Positions 9,120 through 17,582 of a stretch of DNA of 40,624 nt are shown here, piece by piece. Both the position numbers and the translations under genes were made by a program. Origin of the DNA: an uncultured Oscillospiraceae bacterium (GTDB lineage: Bacteria > Bacillota > Clostridia > Oscillospirales > Oscillospiraceae); contig CAJFVK010000005.1 of the NCBI GenBank assembly GCA_904420435.1, positions 1 through 40,624 on the forward strand, written 5' to 3'. Under the pieces are notes generated by a model. The model did not search any database. It worked only from the letters and a program-made list of their open reading frames with translations, and was not told the DNA's origin. Numbering within the stretch: position 1 is the first letter of the stretch; each line of letters starts with the position of its first letter.

Positions 9120-9865
9120 GCAGCTATGAGGCCCTGGCCGGCAGCTACGACGCCCTGACCGAGGACGTGGCCTACCAGCGCCGGGCGGATTTCATCGGGA
9201 AGCTCCTGCGCCGCAGCCGGATCCCGGTGAAGACCGTGCTGGACCTGGCCTGCGGCACCGGCACCATGACCTGCCTCTTTGCCCGGCGGGGCTATGAGAT
9301 GATCGCCGTGGACGGCAGCGAGGACATGCTCTCCCGGGCCCGGGAGAAGGCGGAGGGCCTTCCCGGGGTGCCGCCCCTGTTCCTCCACCAGGAGATGCCC
9401 AAGCTGGACCTGTACGGCACCGTGGAGGCCGCGATCTGCTGCTTGGACAGCCTCAACTACCTGACCGCGCCGGCGGAGGTCCAGCGGACCTTCCAGCGGC
9501 TGAGCCTCTTCGTCCAGCCCGGCGGCGTGCTGGTGTTTGACGTCCACACCCCAGAGCATCTGGCCGGCCTGGACGGGCAGGTGTTCCTGGACGAGCGGGA
9601 GGACGTCTACTGCGTGTGGCGGCCGGAGTATGACCGGCGCAGCGGCATCTGCACCTACTACATGGACCTCTTCAACCGCCGACCGGACGGGGCCTGGGAC
9701 CGGCAGCTGGAGGTCCACCGCCAGCGCTCCTACCCCATCGCCCAGCTGCGCAGCTGGCTGATGGAGGCCGGGTTCCCCAAGGTGAGCACCTACGGGGACT
9801 GCCGGATGCGCGCCCCCCGGGAGGGGGAGGAGCGGGTCTACTTCTGCGCCGTCCGGGGCAGGTAA
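9116..9865 (+). CDS. Class I SAM-dependent methyltransferase
   Basis: VLDLACGTGTMTCLFARRGYEMIAVDGSEDML; ATGA overlap with upstream gene. Confidence 0.9.
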   Translation: MSSYEALAGSYDALTEDVAYQRRADFIGKLLRRSRIPVKTVLDLACGTGTMTCLFARRGYEMIAVDGSEDMLSRAREKAEGLPGVPPLFLHQEMPKLDLYGTVEAAICCLDSLNYLTAPAEVQRTFQRLSLFVQPGGVLVFDVHTPEHLAGLDGQVFLDEREDVYCVWRPEYDRRSGICTYYMDLFNRRPDGAWDRQLEVHRQRSYPIAQLRSWLMEAGFPKVSTYGDCRMRAPREGEERVYFCAVRGR

Positions 9866-9943
9866 CGCCGGCGGCGGGGAGAGCGCCCGCTGCCGGGAAA
9901 ATTTCCCCCTGATAAAATAAAGAAAAAAGGGAAAGGTATCTCT

Positions 9944-10843
9944 ATGGATCAGTTGGTAAGAGCTATCACATCGGACGGTATGGTGCAGGCGGTGGCCGTC
10001 AGCACCCGGGACCTGACAGAGCGGGCCCGGCAGATTCACACCACCCTGCCGGTGGCCACGGCGGCCCTGGGGCGGACCCTGGCGGCGGCCAGCATGATGG
10101 GCAACGCCCTGAAGGATCAGGCGGGCAGTCTGACCCTCCAGATCAAGGGGAGCGGCCCCCTGGGGACGGTGCTGGCGGTGTCGGACCACCTGGGCAATGT
10201 CCGGGGCTACGTGCAGCAGCCCCACGTGGACCTGCCCCTGCGGCCGGATGGGAAGCTGGACGTGGGCGCCGCCGTGGGCAGCGACGGCACGCTGACGGTC
10301 ATTAAGGACCTGGGGCTCAAGGAGCCCTACGTGGGCAGCGTCCAGCTGGTGGGCGGCGAGATCGCCGAGGACCTGGCGGCCTACTTTGTGGAGAGCGAGC
10401 AGATCCCCACCGCCTGCGCCCTGGGGGTCCTGGTGGACCGGGACCAGAGCGTCCGGGCCGCCGGGGGCTATATCATCCAGCTTCTGCCCGGCGCCGGGGA
10501 GGACGTGATCGCCAAAGTGGAGGGCGGTGTGCTGGCCGCCGGGGCGGTGACGGCCCTGCTGGACCGGGAACCCTCTCCGGAACAGCTGCTGCGGACGGTG
10601 CTGTCCGATTTTGCCGTGGAGATTCTGGAGACCGCGCCCATCTCCTACCGGTGCTACTGCACCCGGGAGCGGGTGGAGCGGGTGCTGCTCAGCCTGGGGG
10701 CGGAGGAGCTGGAGAAGATCCTGGCGGAGCAGGGGGGCTGCGAGCTCACGTGCCAGTTCTGCGACCGGGTCCACCGGTTCTCTGCCCAGGAGCTGGAGGA
10801 GCTGATCCGGTCCATCCGGCAGGGGAAAAGCCGGCGGAGCTGA
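9944..10843 (+). CDS. hslO: Hsp33 redox-regulated chaperone
   Basis: LVRAITSDGMVQAVAV, C-terminal CYCTRERVERVLL...CELTCQFC zinc motif. Confidence 0.96.
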   Translation: MDQLVRAITSDGMVQAVAVSTRDLTERARQIHTTLPVATAALGRTLAAASMMGNALKDQAGSLTLQIKGSGPLGTVLAVSDHLGNVRGYVQQPHVDLPLRPDGKLDVGAAVGSDGTLTVIKDLGLKEPYVGSVQLVGGEIAEDLAAYFVESEQIPTACALGVLVDRDQSVRAAGGYIIQLLPGAGEDVIAKVEGGVLAAGAVTALLDREPSPEQLLRTVLSDFAVEILETAPISYRCYCTRERVERVLLSLGAEELEKILAEQGGCELTCQFCDRVHRFSAQELEELIRSIRQGKSRRS

Positions 10844-10912
10844 GGGAAATCCGGCGGTTTCGGCCGGAAAATCCTGCCCGAAAAGAAAAATGGGAAAAAG
10901 AAAAAATAACTG

Positions 10913-10941
10913 TTGACAACTGGAAATTCTTCGAGTATAAT
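10913..10941 (+). promoter_or_regulatory. Consensus sigma-A promoter of tRNA cluster 1
   Basis: TTGACA, 17-nt spacer, TATAAT. Confidence 0.93.
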
Positions 10942-10987
10942 AACCCATGTCGCTTGACCGAGCAACCGGTCAGCGGTGTGGGAATTC

Positions 10988-11063
10988 GGGAGCATAGCTC
11001 AGCTGGGAGAGCACTTGCCTTACAAGCAAGGGGTCACAGGTTCGAGCCCTGTTGTTCCCACCA
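10988..11063 (+). tRNA. tRNA-Val(TAC)
   Basis: Cloverleaf GGGAGCA...TGTTCCCACCA; loop CTTACAA. Confidence 0.97.
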
Positions 11064-11071
11064 TGAAACAT

Positions 11072-11148
11072 GGCCCAGTAGTTCAGTTGGTTAGAACGCT
11101 AGCCTGTCACGCTAGAGGTCGACGGTTCGAGCCCGTTCTGGGTCGCCA
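11072..11148 (+). tRNA. tRNA-Asp(GTC)
   Basis: GGCCCAG...CTGGGTCGCCA; loop CTGTCAC. Confidence 0.97.
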
Positions 11149-11188
11149 ACAATGAGCCATGAGGAATCCCGCCTCATGGCTCATATAT

Positions 11189-11264
<76 letters not shown>

Positions 11265-11292
11265 CACAGTCTGATCCAAGGCTGTGTCATAC

Positions 11293-11368
11293 GCGGGCGT
11301 AGCTCATCTGGTAGAGCGCCACCTTGCCAAGGTGGAGGTAGCGAGTTCGAGCCTCGTCGCCCGCTCCA
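11293..11368 (+). tRNA. tRNA-Gly(GCC)
   Basis: GCGGGCG...CGCCCGCTCCA; loop CTTGCCAA. Confidence 0.97.
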
Positions 11369-11380
11369 TTTTGTGCAAAG

Positions 11381-11398
11381 AAGCAGAAATGCTTTTTT
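11381..11398 (+). terminator. Short GNRA-type hairpin + T-run after tRNA-Gly
   Basis: AAGCA-GAAA-TGCTT followed by TTTT. Confidence 0.55.
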
Positions 11399-11449
11399 AT
11401 ATAGGAAAAGGCCGGCCCTTGGCCGCTGCCCGCTCCGCCTGCTTGATTC

Positions 11450-11470
11450 AGAGCAAAAAGTGCTCTTTTC
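11450..11470 (+). terminator. Second small hairpin + T-run
   Basis: AGAGCA-AAAAG-TGCTCT-TTTC. Confidence 0.45.
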
Positions 11471-11601
11471 CATATTGTGACGCGCTGGATCCCGCCGGCC
11501 GCCAGAAGGAAGCTCAGCTGCATGGAAACTGCATAGTCCATGTGGCCTTTTTCAAAAGCGCTGCTATTTTCGCGAAGGACTTCATAGAATATCATAGCGA
11601 T

Positions 11602-11676
11602 GGCGACATAGCCAAGTGGTAAGGCATGGGTCTGCAAAACCCTGATTCCCCGGTTCGAATCCGGGTGTCGCCTCCA
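11602..11676 (+). tRNA. tRNA-Cys(GCA)
   Basis: GGCGACA...TGTCGCCTCCA; loop CTGCAAA. Confidence 0.97.
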
Positions 11677-11712
11677 AAAAGAAAGACACGCCCACGGCGT
11701 GTCTTTCTTTTT
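11676..11712 (+). terminator. Terminator of tRNA cluster 1
   Basis: 17-bp perfect stem AAAAAGAAAGACACGCC/GGCGTGTCTTTCTTTTT. Confidence 0.92.
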
Positions 11713-11972
11713 GCTTCGGCCGCCGAAGGCGGCCTCTACCCTGCAAAATGACAATGCTCGGGACGGCGGAGCCGCCCCCCGCCGAGGCTTTGCCTGGGGC
11801 AAAACGCTCGCACGGCGCAGGAGCGCCGCCGGCAGGCCTGGGAAGAACAGCGGCAGGCGGCCCTCGGTGGAGAGAAGCCGGGGCGCTCCCGGGGGAGGAC
11901 TGAGTTGACAGGCTGTGCTATACTAGTAGGGAAACCAAAGGCCGGCCCGGCGGCAAGAGAAAGGAGATCGCC

Positions 11973-12785
11973 ATGGAACAGGATGTTTCCAGCTTCATCA
12001 ACGCCCTGAAGAGCTTTACGGTGGACCGGGTGCTGTCCTCCGTGGTGCTGTTGGTCCTCTGCCTGCTGGTGATCCGGATTGTCACCAAGATCCTGGGGAA
12101 GCTCCTGGACCGCAGCAGCCGGGTGGACCCGAGAATGCGCAAGTACATCATGGCGGCGGTAAAGGCCCTGCTGTATATCCTCACGGCCCTGATCGTGGCG
12201 GACAGCCTGGGCGTCCCCATCACCAGCCTGGTGGCGCTGTTCAGCGTGCTGTCCCTGGCCATCTCCCTGGCGGTGCAGGACGTGCTGGGCAACATTGCCG
12301 GCGGACTGGTGATCCTCTTCTCCAAGCCCTTCCAACTGGGGGACTACATCGAAACCCCCGACGGCGCCGGCACGGTGAGCACCATCGACCTGACCTACAC
12401 CAAGCTGGACACAGTGGACGGGCAGAGCCTGCTGCTGCCCAACAGCACCCTGGCGGACAGCCGGATCGTCAACTACACCAAGCTGGGGACCCGGCGGATG
12501 GATCTGGCGGTCAGCGTGTCCTACGAGGACAGCATCCAGTCGGTCCGGGCTGCCGGGCTGGAGGCGGTGGCCGCCACGCCGGATATCCTGGAGGACCCGG
12601 CGCCGGAGGTGGTGCTCACCAACTTCGGGGAGAGCGCCATCGAGTACCATATCCGCTGCTGGAGCCGGGTGGAGACCTACTGGACGGCCAGGAACCGGCT
12701 GATGGAGAACATCAAGCTGTCCTTTGAGCGCAACGGCGTCACCATGACCTACAACCACCTGAACGTACACATCATGGAGAAGTGA
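11973..12785 (+). CDS. Small-conductance mechanosensitive channel (MscS family)
   Basis: SLAISLAVQDVLGNIAGGLVILFSKPFQLGDYIE; RBS AAAGGAG. Confidence 0.95.
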   Translation: MEQDVSSFINALKSFTVDRVLSSVVLLVLCLLVIRIVTKILGKLLDRSSRVDPRMRKYIMAAVKALLYILTALIVADSLGVPITSLVALFSVLSLAISLAVQDVLGNIAGGLVILFSKPFQLGDYIETPDGAGTVSTIDLTYTKLDTVDGQSLLLPNSTLADSRIVNYTKLGTRRMDLAVSVSYEDSIQSVRAAGLEAVAATPDILEDPAPEVVLTNFGESAIEYHIRCWSRVETYWTARNRLMENIKLSFERNGVTMTYNHLNVHIMEK

Positions 12786-12788
12786 GAG

Positions 12789-13514
12789 ATGAACTACTAC
12801 AGCTACCGGACGAAGATCGCCTATTCCGACCTGGGGGAGGGCGGGACCCTCTCCGCCACCGGCGCCCTGCGGATCCTGCAGGAGGCCGCCTGCGACGCCT
12901 CCGCAGCGGTGGGGTGCTCGCCCATGCAGCTGATCCGGGGCGGCAAGGCCTGGGTCCTCTGCGCCTGGAAGCTCCGGCTGGGCCGCAAAATGGAGTGGGG
13001 GGAGGAGCTGGAGGTGCGCACCTGGCCCCGCCGCATGGAGAACCACACCTCGGACCGGGACTTTGAGGTCCTGGACCGGGAGGGGAAGCTGGTGTTCGCC
13101 GCCTCCTCCCGCTGGCTGCTGCTGGACGTCCGCACCGGCCGGGTGGCCCAGGTGACGGAGGAGCTGGCGTCCCACTACACCCTCTGGGACCGCCGGGCCC
13201 TGGAGGAGGAGATCCCCGACGTCCCCGCCGGCCGGGACCCGGCGGCCCGGGAGACCTTCGCCTACACCGCCCTGCGCCGGGATATGGACACCTTCCACCA
13301 CATGAACAACCTCCACTACCTGGAGCTGGCCCGGGAGGCCCTGCCGGAGGAGGCGGCCAGCCAGTCCTTCGCCAATATCGAGATCCTCTACCGCCGGCAG
13401 ATCCGCCGGGGGGACCGGGTGCGCTTCCTCTACTCCCTCCGGGACGGGAAGCACCAGGTGGAAATCGTGGACGACCAGGGCCGCAAGACCCACGCCCTGA
13501 TCTGGTTTTCCTGA
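12789..13514 (+). CDS. Acyl-ACP thioesterase family protein
   Basis: Hot-dog fold pattern: KAWVLCAWKLRLGRKMEWGEELEVRTWPR, DMDTFHHMNNLHYLELAREALP. Confidence 0.87.
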   Translation: MNYYSYRTKIAYSDLGEGGTLSATGALRILQEAACDASAAVGCSPMQLIRGGKAWVLCAWKLRLGRKMEWGEELEVRTWPRRMENHTSDRDFEVLDREGKLVFAASSRWLLLDVRTGRVAQVTEELASHYTLWDRRALEEEIPDVPAGRDPAARETFAYTALRRDMDTFHHMNNLHYLELAREALPEEAASQSFANIEILYRRQIRRGDRVRFLYSLRDGKHQVEIVDDQGRKTHALIWFS

Positions 13515-13664
13515 CGCCGGCAGAAAATTGTTCATCTCGTCAAAGGCGGGATGAACAGATTGTGAATTCTTATGAATCTCATTTTTTTCCGTTGTCTTTT
13601 TCCTTCAATTATGGTATGCTGACTACACAATAAGAGCCCCAAAATGCTAAAGGAGTGATTTCTT

Positions 13665-14075
13665 ATGGTTCGACTGATCATGAGCGGCAAGGGTGAGGGA
13701 AAGACCAAGCAGCTGATGGAGTTGATGAACACGGCGGCGGAAACGGAAACCGGGTGCATGGTTTGCATCGAGGCGTCCCACAACATCAGCTTCAACCTCC
13801 GCCACCAGACTCGGATGATTGACGCGGCGGAATACCAGCTCCACGATTTTGACACGCTGCGCGGCTTTATCAGCGGCCTGTACGCCGGCAACTACGATAT
13901 CAGCAACGTGTTTATCGACAACCTGGGCAACATTGTAAAGAATCCGGACGTACATGACCTGGAGGACTTCCTCCAGTGGATGGACGGCTTCGGCGAGAAG
14001 AACGGCATCAAGTTTACCGCCACCCTCAGCGGCGACCCCAGCACCGCCACCGACGTGATGCGCCGGTATCTGTAA
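13665..14075 (+). CDS. Small P-loop (Walker A) protein of unknown function
   Basis: N-terminal LIMSGKGEGKTKQL (GxxxxGKT) and hydrophobic-FID (VFIDNLG) Walker B-like strand; AAGGAG RBS. Confidence 0.75.
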   Translation: MVRLIMSGKGEGKTKQLMELMNTAAETETGCMVCIEASHNISFNLRHQTRMIDAAEYQLHDFDTLRGFISGLYAGNYDISNVFIDNLGNIVKNPDVHDLEDFLQWMDGFGEKNGIKFTATLSGDPSTATDVMRRYL

Positions 14076-14194
14076 GCGGGAGGATTTTCCCGGCGCGGCC
14101 GAGGCCCCGCAGGCCCTCCATCGGCAGGCTGTCTGCCGGGGGGAATCCTGTAGCCGGAGCGGCGCGGAGAGAACCGCAGGAACCATAACAGATA

Positions 14195-14229
14195 AAAATT
14201 CCCCGCGGCCGCCGGCCGCGGGGAATTTT
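14195..14229. terminator. Bidirectional terminator between convergent genes
   Basis: 16-bp perfect stem AAAATTCCCCGCGGCC/GGCCGCGGGGAATTTT. Confidence 0.88.
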
Positions 14230-14269
14230 GCTTTGAAAGAGAGGACGCTCCAGGGCGGGCGGGAAACGC

Positions 14270-15310
14270 TCAGGCGTCCTGGAGGACGTAGTGGGTGACG
14301 CCGAACAGGCGGCACAGGGCCAGCTTGGCCTGGAGGCTCTCCGGGCTCTGGTACCAGACCGTGGTGGTGCGGCTGCCGTTGGTATAGGTCAGGTAGCTGC
14401 AGGCGTACACGGTGGAATAATAGGTGTGGACGTCGTCCCGCTGGAGGTAGCGTTCCACCTGGCTGGCGGAGATAGTCTGGGAGGACTCGACGGCGCTGCC
14501 GGAGGTGACGGTGGCCACCCCGCCGGCGGAGAAGACCACAGCCACCTGGCTTAGATCCGCCCCGCTGCTCCGGGCGTCCCGGAGGACCTCGTAGAGGGCG
14601 TCCAGGGGCTCCAGGGGGGTGGTGGGCACGGTGGTTTCCGCCGAGGGGGCCGGGGTTTCCACGGTGAGGAGGGTATAGCCATCGCCATCCACCTCCGTGC
14701 TCTGGGTGTGGAGCCGCTCATAGCAGCGCATCAGGATGGCGGCGGCCTGCTCCCGGGTGGAGGAGCCGCCGGGCTGGAAGGTCCCGTCCGGCTGACCGGT
14801 GATCAGGCCCATGTCGTAAGCCAGGGCGATGTAGCCCCGGTTGGAGGTCACATCGGAGAAGGGGAGGGAGGCGTCGCTCATCCTGCCGGCCAGGGCGTTG
14901 TAGCCCAGGGCCCGGACCAGCATGGAGGCCATCTCCTCCCGGGTGATGGGGTCGTCCGGCCGGAAGGCGGAGGCGTAGTCCGGAACCGCGCCGTGCTCCA
15001 GAGCAGTTTCCACGGCGGAGTAGTACCACCGGAAAGACGCGCAGTCGGTGAAGGAGGGGGTGGCGGGGGAGATCATCTCCCAGCCGAACAGGCGGCACAG
15101 GGCGGTGACGAACTGGGCGCGGGTCATGGTCTGCCCCATGCCGAACACGTTCTCCTCCACGCCCTGGAAGAGGCCCGCCTCGGTGGCTCCGACGATGTAG
15201 TCCCGGGCCCAGCTGCCGGCGGGCACGTCTGTATAGGATACGGCTGCCGCCGGGACGGCGGCGCACAGAATAACGGCAGCCAGCAGGCAGGCGGCCATAC
15301 GTTTTTTCAT
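14270..15310 (-). CDS. Secreted S-layer homology (SLH) domain protein
   Basis: Signal peptide MKKRMAACLLAAVILCAAVPAAA; SLH repeats (YTDVPAGSWARDYIVGATEAGLFQG..., FSDVTSNRGYIALAYDMGLITGQPDGTFQPGGSSTREQAAAILMR). Confidence 0.92.
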   Translation of the reverse strand: MKKRMAACLLAAVILCAAVPAAAVSYTDVPAGSWARDYIVGATEAGLFQGVEENVFGMGQTMTRAQFVTALCRLFGWEMISPATPSFTDCASFRWYYSAVETALEHGAVPDYASAFRPDDPITREEMASMLVRALGYNALAGRMSDASLPFSDVTSNRGYIALAYDMGLITGQPDGTFQPGGSSTREQAAAILMRCYERLHTQSTEVDGDGYTLLTVETPAPSAETTVPTTPLEPLDALYEVLRDARSSGADLSQVAVVFSAGGVATVTSGSAVESSQTISASQVERYLQRDDVHTYYSTVYACSYLTYTNGSRTTTVWYQSPESLQAKLALCRLFGVTHYVLQDA

Positions 15311-15410
15311 AGAAGAACACCCTTTCGCACAAACTTGAAAGCATTATAGCAAAAAACACAGCTGCCGTCAAATCCGTACTTTTTACTTTACGTTGGGGGG
15401 ATCCTTTGCT

Positions 15411-15430
15411 ATAATAATCTAAATTATTAT
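15411..15430 (+). promoter_or_regulatory. AT-rich dyad at recJ promoter
   Basis: ATAATAAT-CTAA-ATTATTAT perfect 8-bp inverted repeat overlapping a TATAAT -10. Confidence 0.55.
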
Positions 15431-15482
15431 GCCTAACTGGAGGCCCGCGGGCCCCCGGAAACAGAGAAAGGAGCGGGAAGCC

Positions 15483-17582
15483 TTGAAATATGCGCGGTGG
15501 ATCAGCAGTCCCAGCCCGGAAGGGGCGGCGGACCGGCTGATGGACGCGGGCTATCCCTACCTGGTGTCGTCGGTGCTGGCCTCCCGCGGGATCTGCACCC
15601 CGGAGGACGCGGCGGCATTCCTGGCCAGAGAGCACAGTCTGAGCGATTCGCCTTTTTTGATGAAGGATATGGACAAGGCGGTGGACCGGATCAACCGGGC
15701 CATCGCCGGAGGAGAGAAGATCGCCGTGTTCGGCGACTACGATGTGGACGGCATCACCGCCACGGTCCTGGTGATGGACTACCTGCGCCGCCGGGGCGCC
15801 CGGTGCTGCAAGTATATCCCCCGCCGGATCGAGGACGGGTACGGCCTGGGCAGGGAGCCCATGCGGATGCTCGTGGAGCAGGAGAAGATCGACCTGCTGG
15901 TGACGGTGGACTGCGGCATCACTGCCCTGGAGGAGGCGGAGTACGCCCGGGAGCTGGGGATCGACCTCATCATCACCGACCACCACGAGTGCAAGGAGAC
16001 CCTGCCCCGGGCGGTGGCGGTGGTGAACCCCCACCGGCCGGACTGCTCCTATCCCTTCAAGGGCCTGGCGGGGGTGGGCGTGGCGCTGAAGCTGGTCCTG
16101 GCCCTGGGGGGCGACGACCGGGAGGAGGCCCTCTTCGCCCGGTACTGCACCCTGGCCGCCATCGGCACGGTGGCGGACGTGATGCCCATGAGCGGGGAGA
16201 ACCGGACCATCGTCTACCGGGGCCTGCGCTCTATCCGCAACAGCGACATGGTGGGCCTGCGGGCCCTTTTGAAGGAGACGGGGCTGTGGGACAAGGAGAT
16301 CACCTCCACCCAGATCGGCTTTGTCCTGGCCCCCCGAATCAACGCCGCCGGGCGCATGGGGGAGGCGGATTTGGCGGCGGACCTGCTGCTGACGGACGAC
16401 GCCGCCCGGGCCGAGGAGCTGGCCCGGGAGCTCTGCCAGCTCAACCGGGAGCGGCAGGCGGTGGAGCAGGAGATCTTCGCCCAGGCGGTGGAACAGATCG
16501 ACACCCTGCCCGAGGGGGAGCGCAGCGCCCTGGTGCTCAGCAGCGAGGCGTGGCACCAGGGGGTGGTGGGGATCGTGGCCTCCCGCCTGTCTGAGAAATA
16601 CTCCTGCCCCAGCTTCATGATCCACATGGGGGCGGACGGCATCGGAAAGTGCTCCTGCCGCAGCTACGGTGGGTTCAACCTGTTCACCGCCCTGGAGTCC
16701 TGCGCGGACCTACTGGAGGGCTTCGGCGGCCACGAGCTGGCCGCGGGCTTTACCATCCGCCGGGAGAACATCCCCGCCTTCCGCAAGCGGATCAACCGCT
16801 GCGTGCGGGAGTACTGCAACGGCCGGCGGCCGGTGTCCTCCCTGGAGGTGGACGTGGTGATCGACCGGCCCGAGCGGGTGAACCTGGAGGAGGTGGAGGA
16901 GCTGGGCCGCCTGGAGCCCTACGGCTCCGGCAACAACCGCCCGGTGTTCTGCCTCACCGGCGCCAAGATCGAGAGCATGCAGGCCGTGGGCCAGAACAAG
17001 CACCTGAAGCTGCGGCTGTCCAAGGGGAAATATTTCTTTGACGCCATCTACTTTTCCGCCACCCGGGCCGCCTGCGGCCTGAACCCGGGGGACCGGGTGG
17101 ACGCGGCCTTCCATCTGCAGATCAACGAGTTCCGGGGCAGCTCCTCGGTGCAGCTGCAGATGGTGGACCTGCGCCCCTCCCTCTACCCCTCCGCCCGGGA
17201 GTGGGAGTGCATGCGCCTGTGCGGCGGCTTCGTGGAGGGCGGTGACGTCCGGCCCCAGGAGGCGGCCCGGCTGCTGCCGGGACGGGAGCAGTTCGTGCGG
17301 GTGTGGCAGAGCCTGACGCGCCTTTGCGCCCAGGGGGAGGCGGACGTGCCGGAGCTGCCGGCCCTGCGGCAGATCGCCGGGGCCGCGGGCGGCGCGGAGC
17401 CGTTCCTGCGGGCCAATTTCTGCGTGGCCGTGTTTGCCGAGCGGGATTTGATCCGGGTGGAGCGGGCGAACGGCCAGCTGCACATCGCCTTGGAGAAGGG
17501 CAGGAAGGTATCCCTGGAGGACAGCAGCTATATCCGGCGCCTCCGGGCGGTGCTGGGCATGGAAGAGAAGGGAGAGAGATAA
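15483..17582 (+). CDS. recJ: Single-stranded-DNA-specific exonuclease RecJ
   Basis: VFGDYDVDGITATVL (DHH), VTVDCGITALEEAEYARELGIDLIITDHHE, GGHELAAGF; TTG start with AGAAAGGAG upstream preferred over 15429. Confidence 0.95.
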   Translation: MKYARWISSPSPEGAADRLMDAGYPYLVSSVLASRGICTPEDAAAFLAREHSLSDSPFLMKDMDKAVDRINRAIAGGEKIAVFGDYDVDGITATVLVMDYLRRRGARCCKYIPRRIEDGYGLGREPMRMLVEQEKIDLLVTVDCGITALEEAEYARELGIDLIITDHHECKETLPRAVAVVNPHRPDCSYPFKGLAGVGVALKLVLALGGDDREEALFARYCTLAAIGTVADVMPMSGENRTIVYRGLRSIRNSDMVGLRALLKETGLWDKEITSTQIGFVLAPRINAAGRMGEADLAADLLLTDDAARAEELARELCQLNRERQAVEQEIFAQAVEQIDTLPEGERSALVLSSEAWHQGVVGIVASRLSEKYSCPSFMIHMGADGIGKCSCRSYGGFNLFTALESCADLLEGFGGHELAAGFTIRRENIPAFRKRINRCVREYCNGRRPVSSLEVDVVIDRPERVNLEEVEELGRLEPYGSGNNRPVFCLTGAKIESMQAVGQNKHLKLRLSKGKYFFDAIYFSATRAACGLNPGDRVDAAFHLQINEFRGSSSVQLQMVDLRPSLYPSAREWECMRLCGGFVEGGDVRPQEAARLLPGREQFVRVWQSLTRLCAQGEADVPELPALRQIAGAAGGAEPFLRANFCVAVFAERDLIRVERANGQLHIALEKGRKVSLEDSSYIRRLRAVLGMEEKGER

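Noticed and set aside
11287-11802. ORF with peptide RRHPDSNRGIRVLQTHALPLGYVA
   Set aside because: Translation antisense to tRNA-Cys and tRNA-Gly; a widespread spurious 'hypothetical protein'.
14718-16625. 635-aa minus-strand ORF
   Set aside because: Out-of-frame extension across the SLH gene and antisense recJ; no domain signature.
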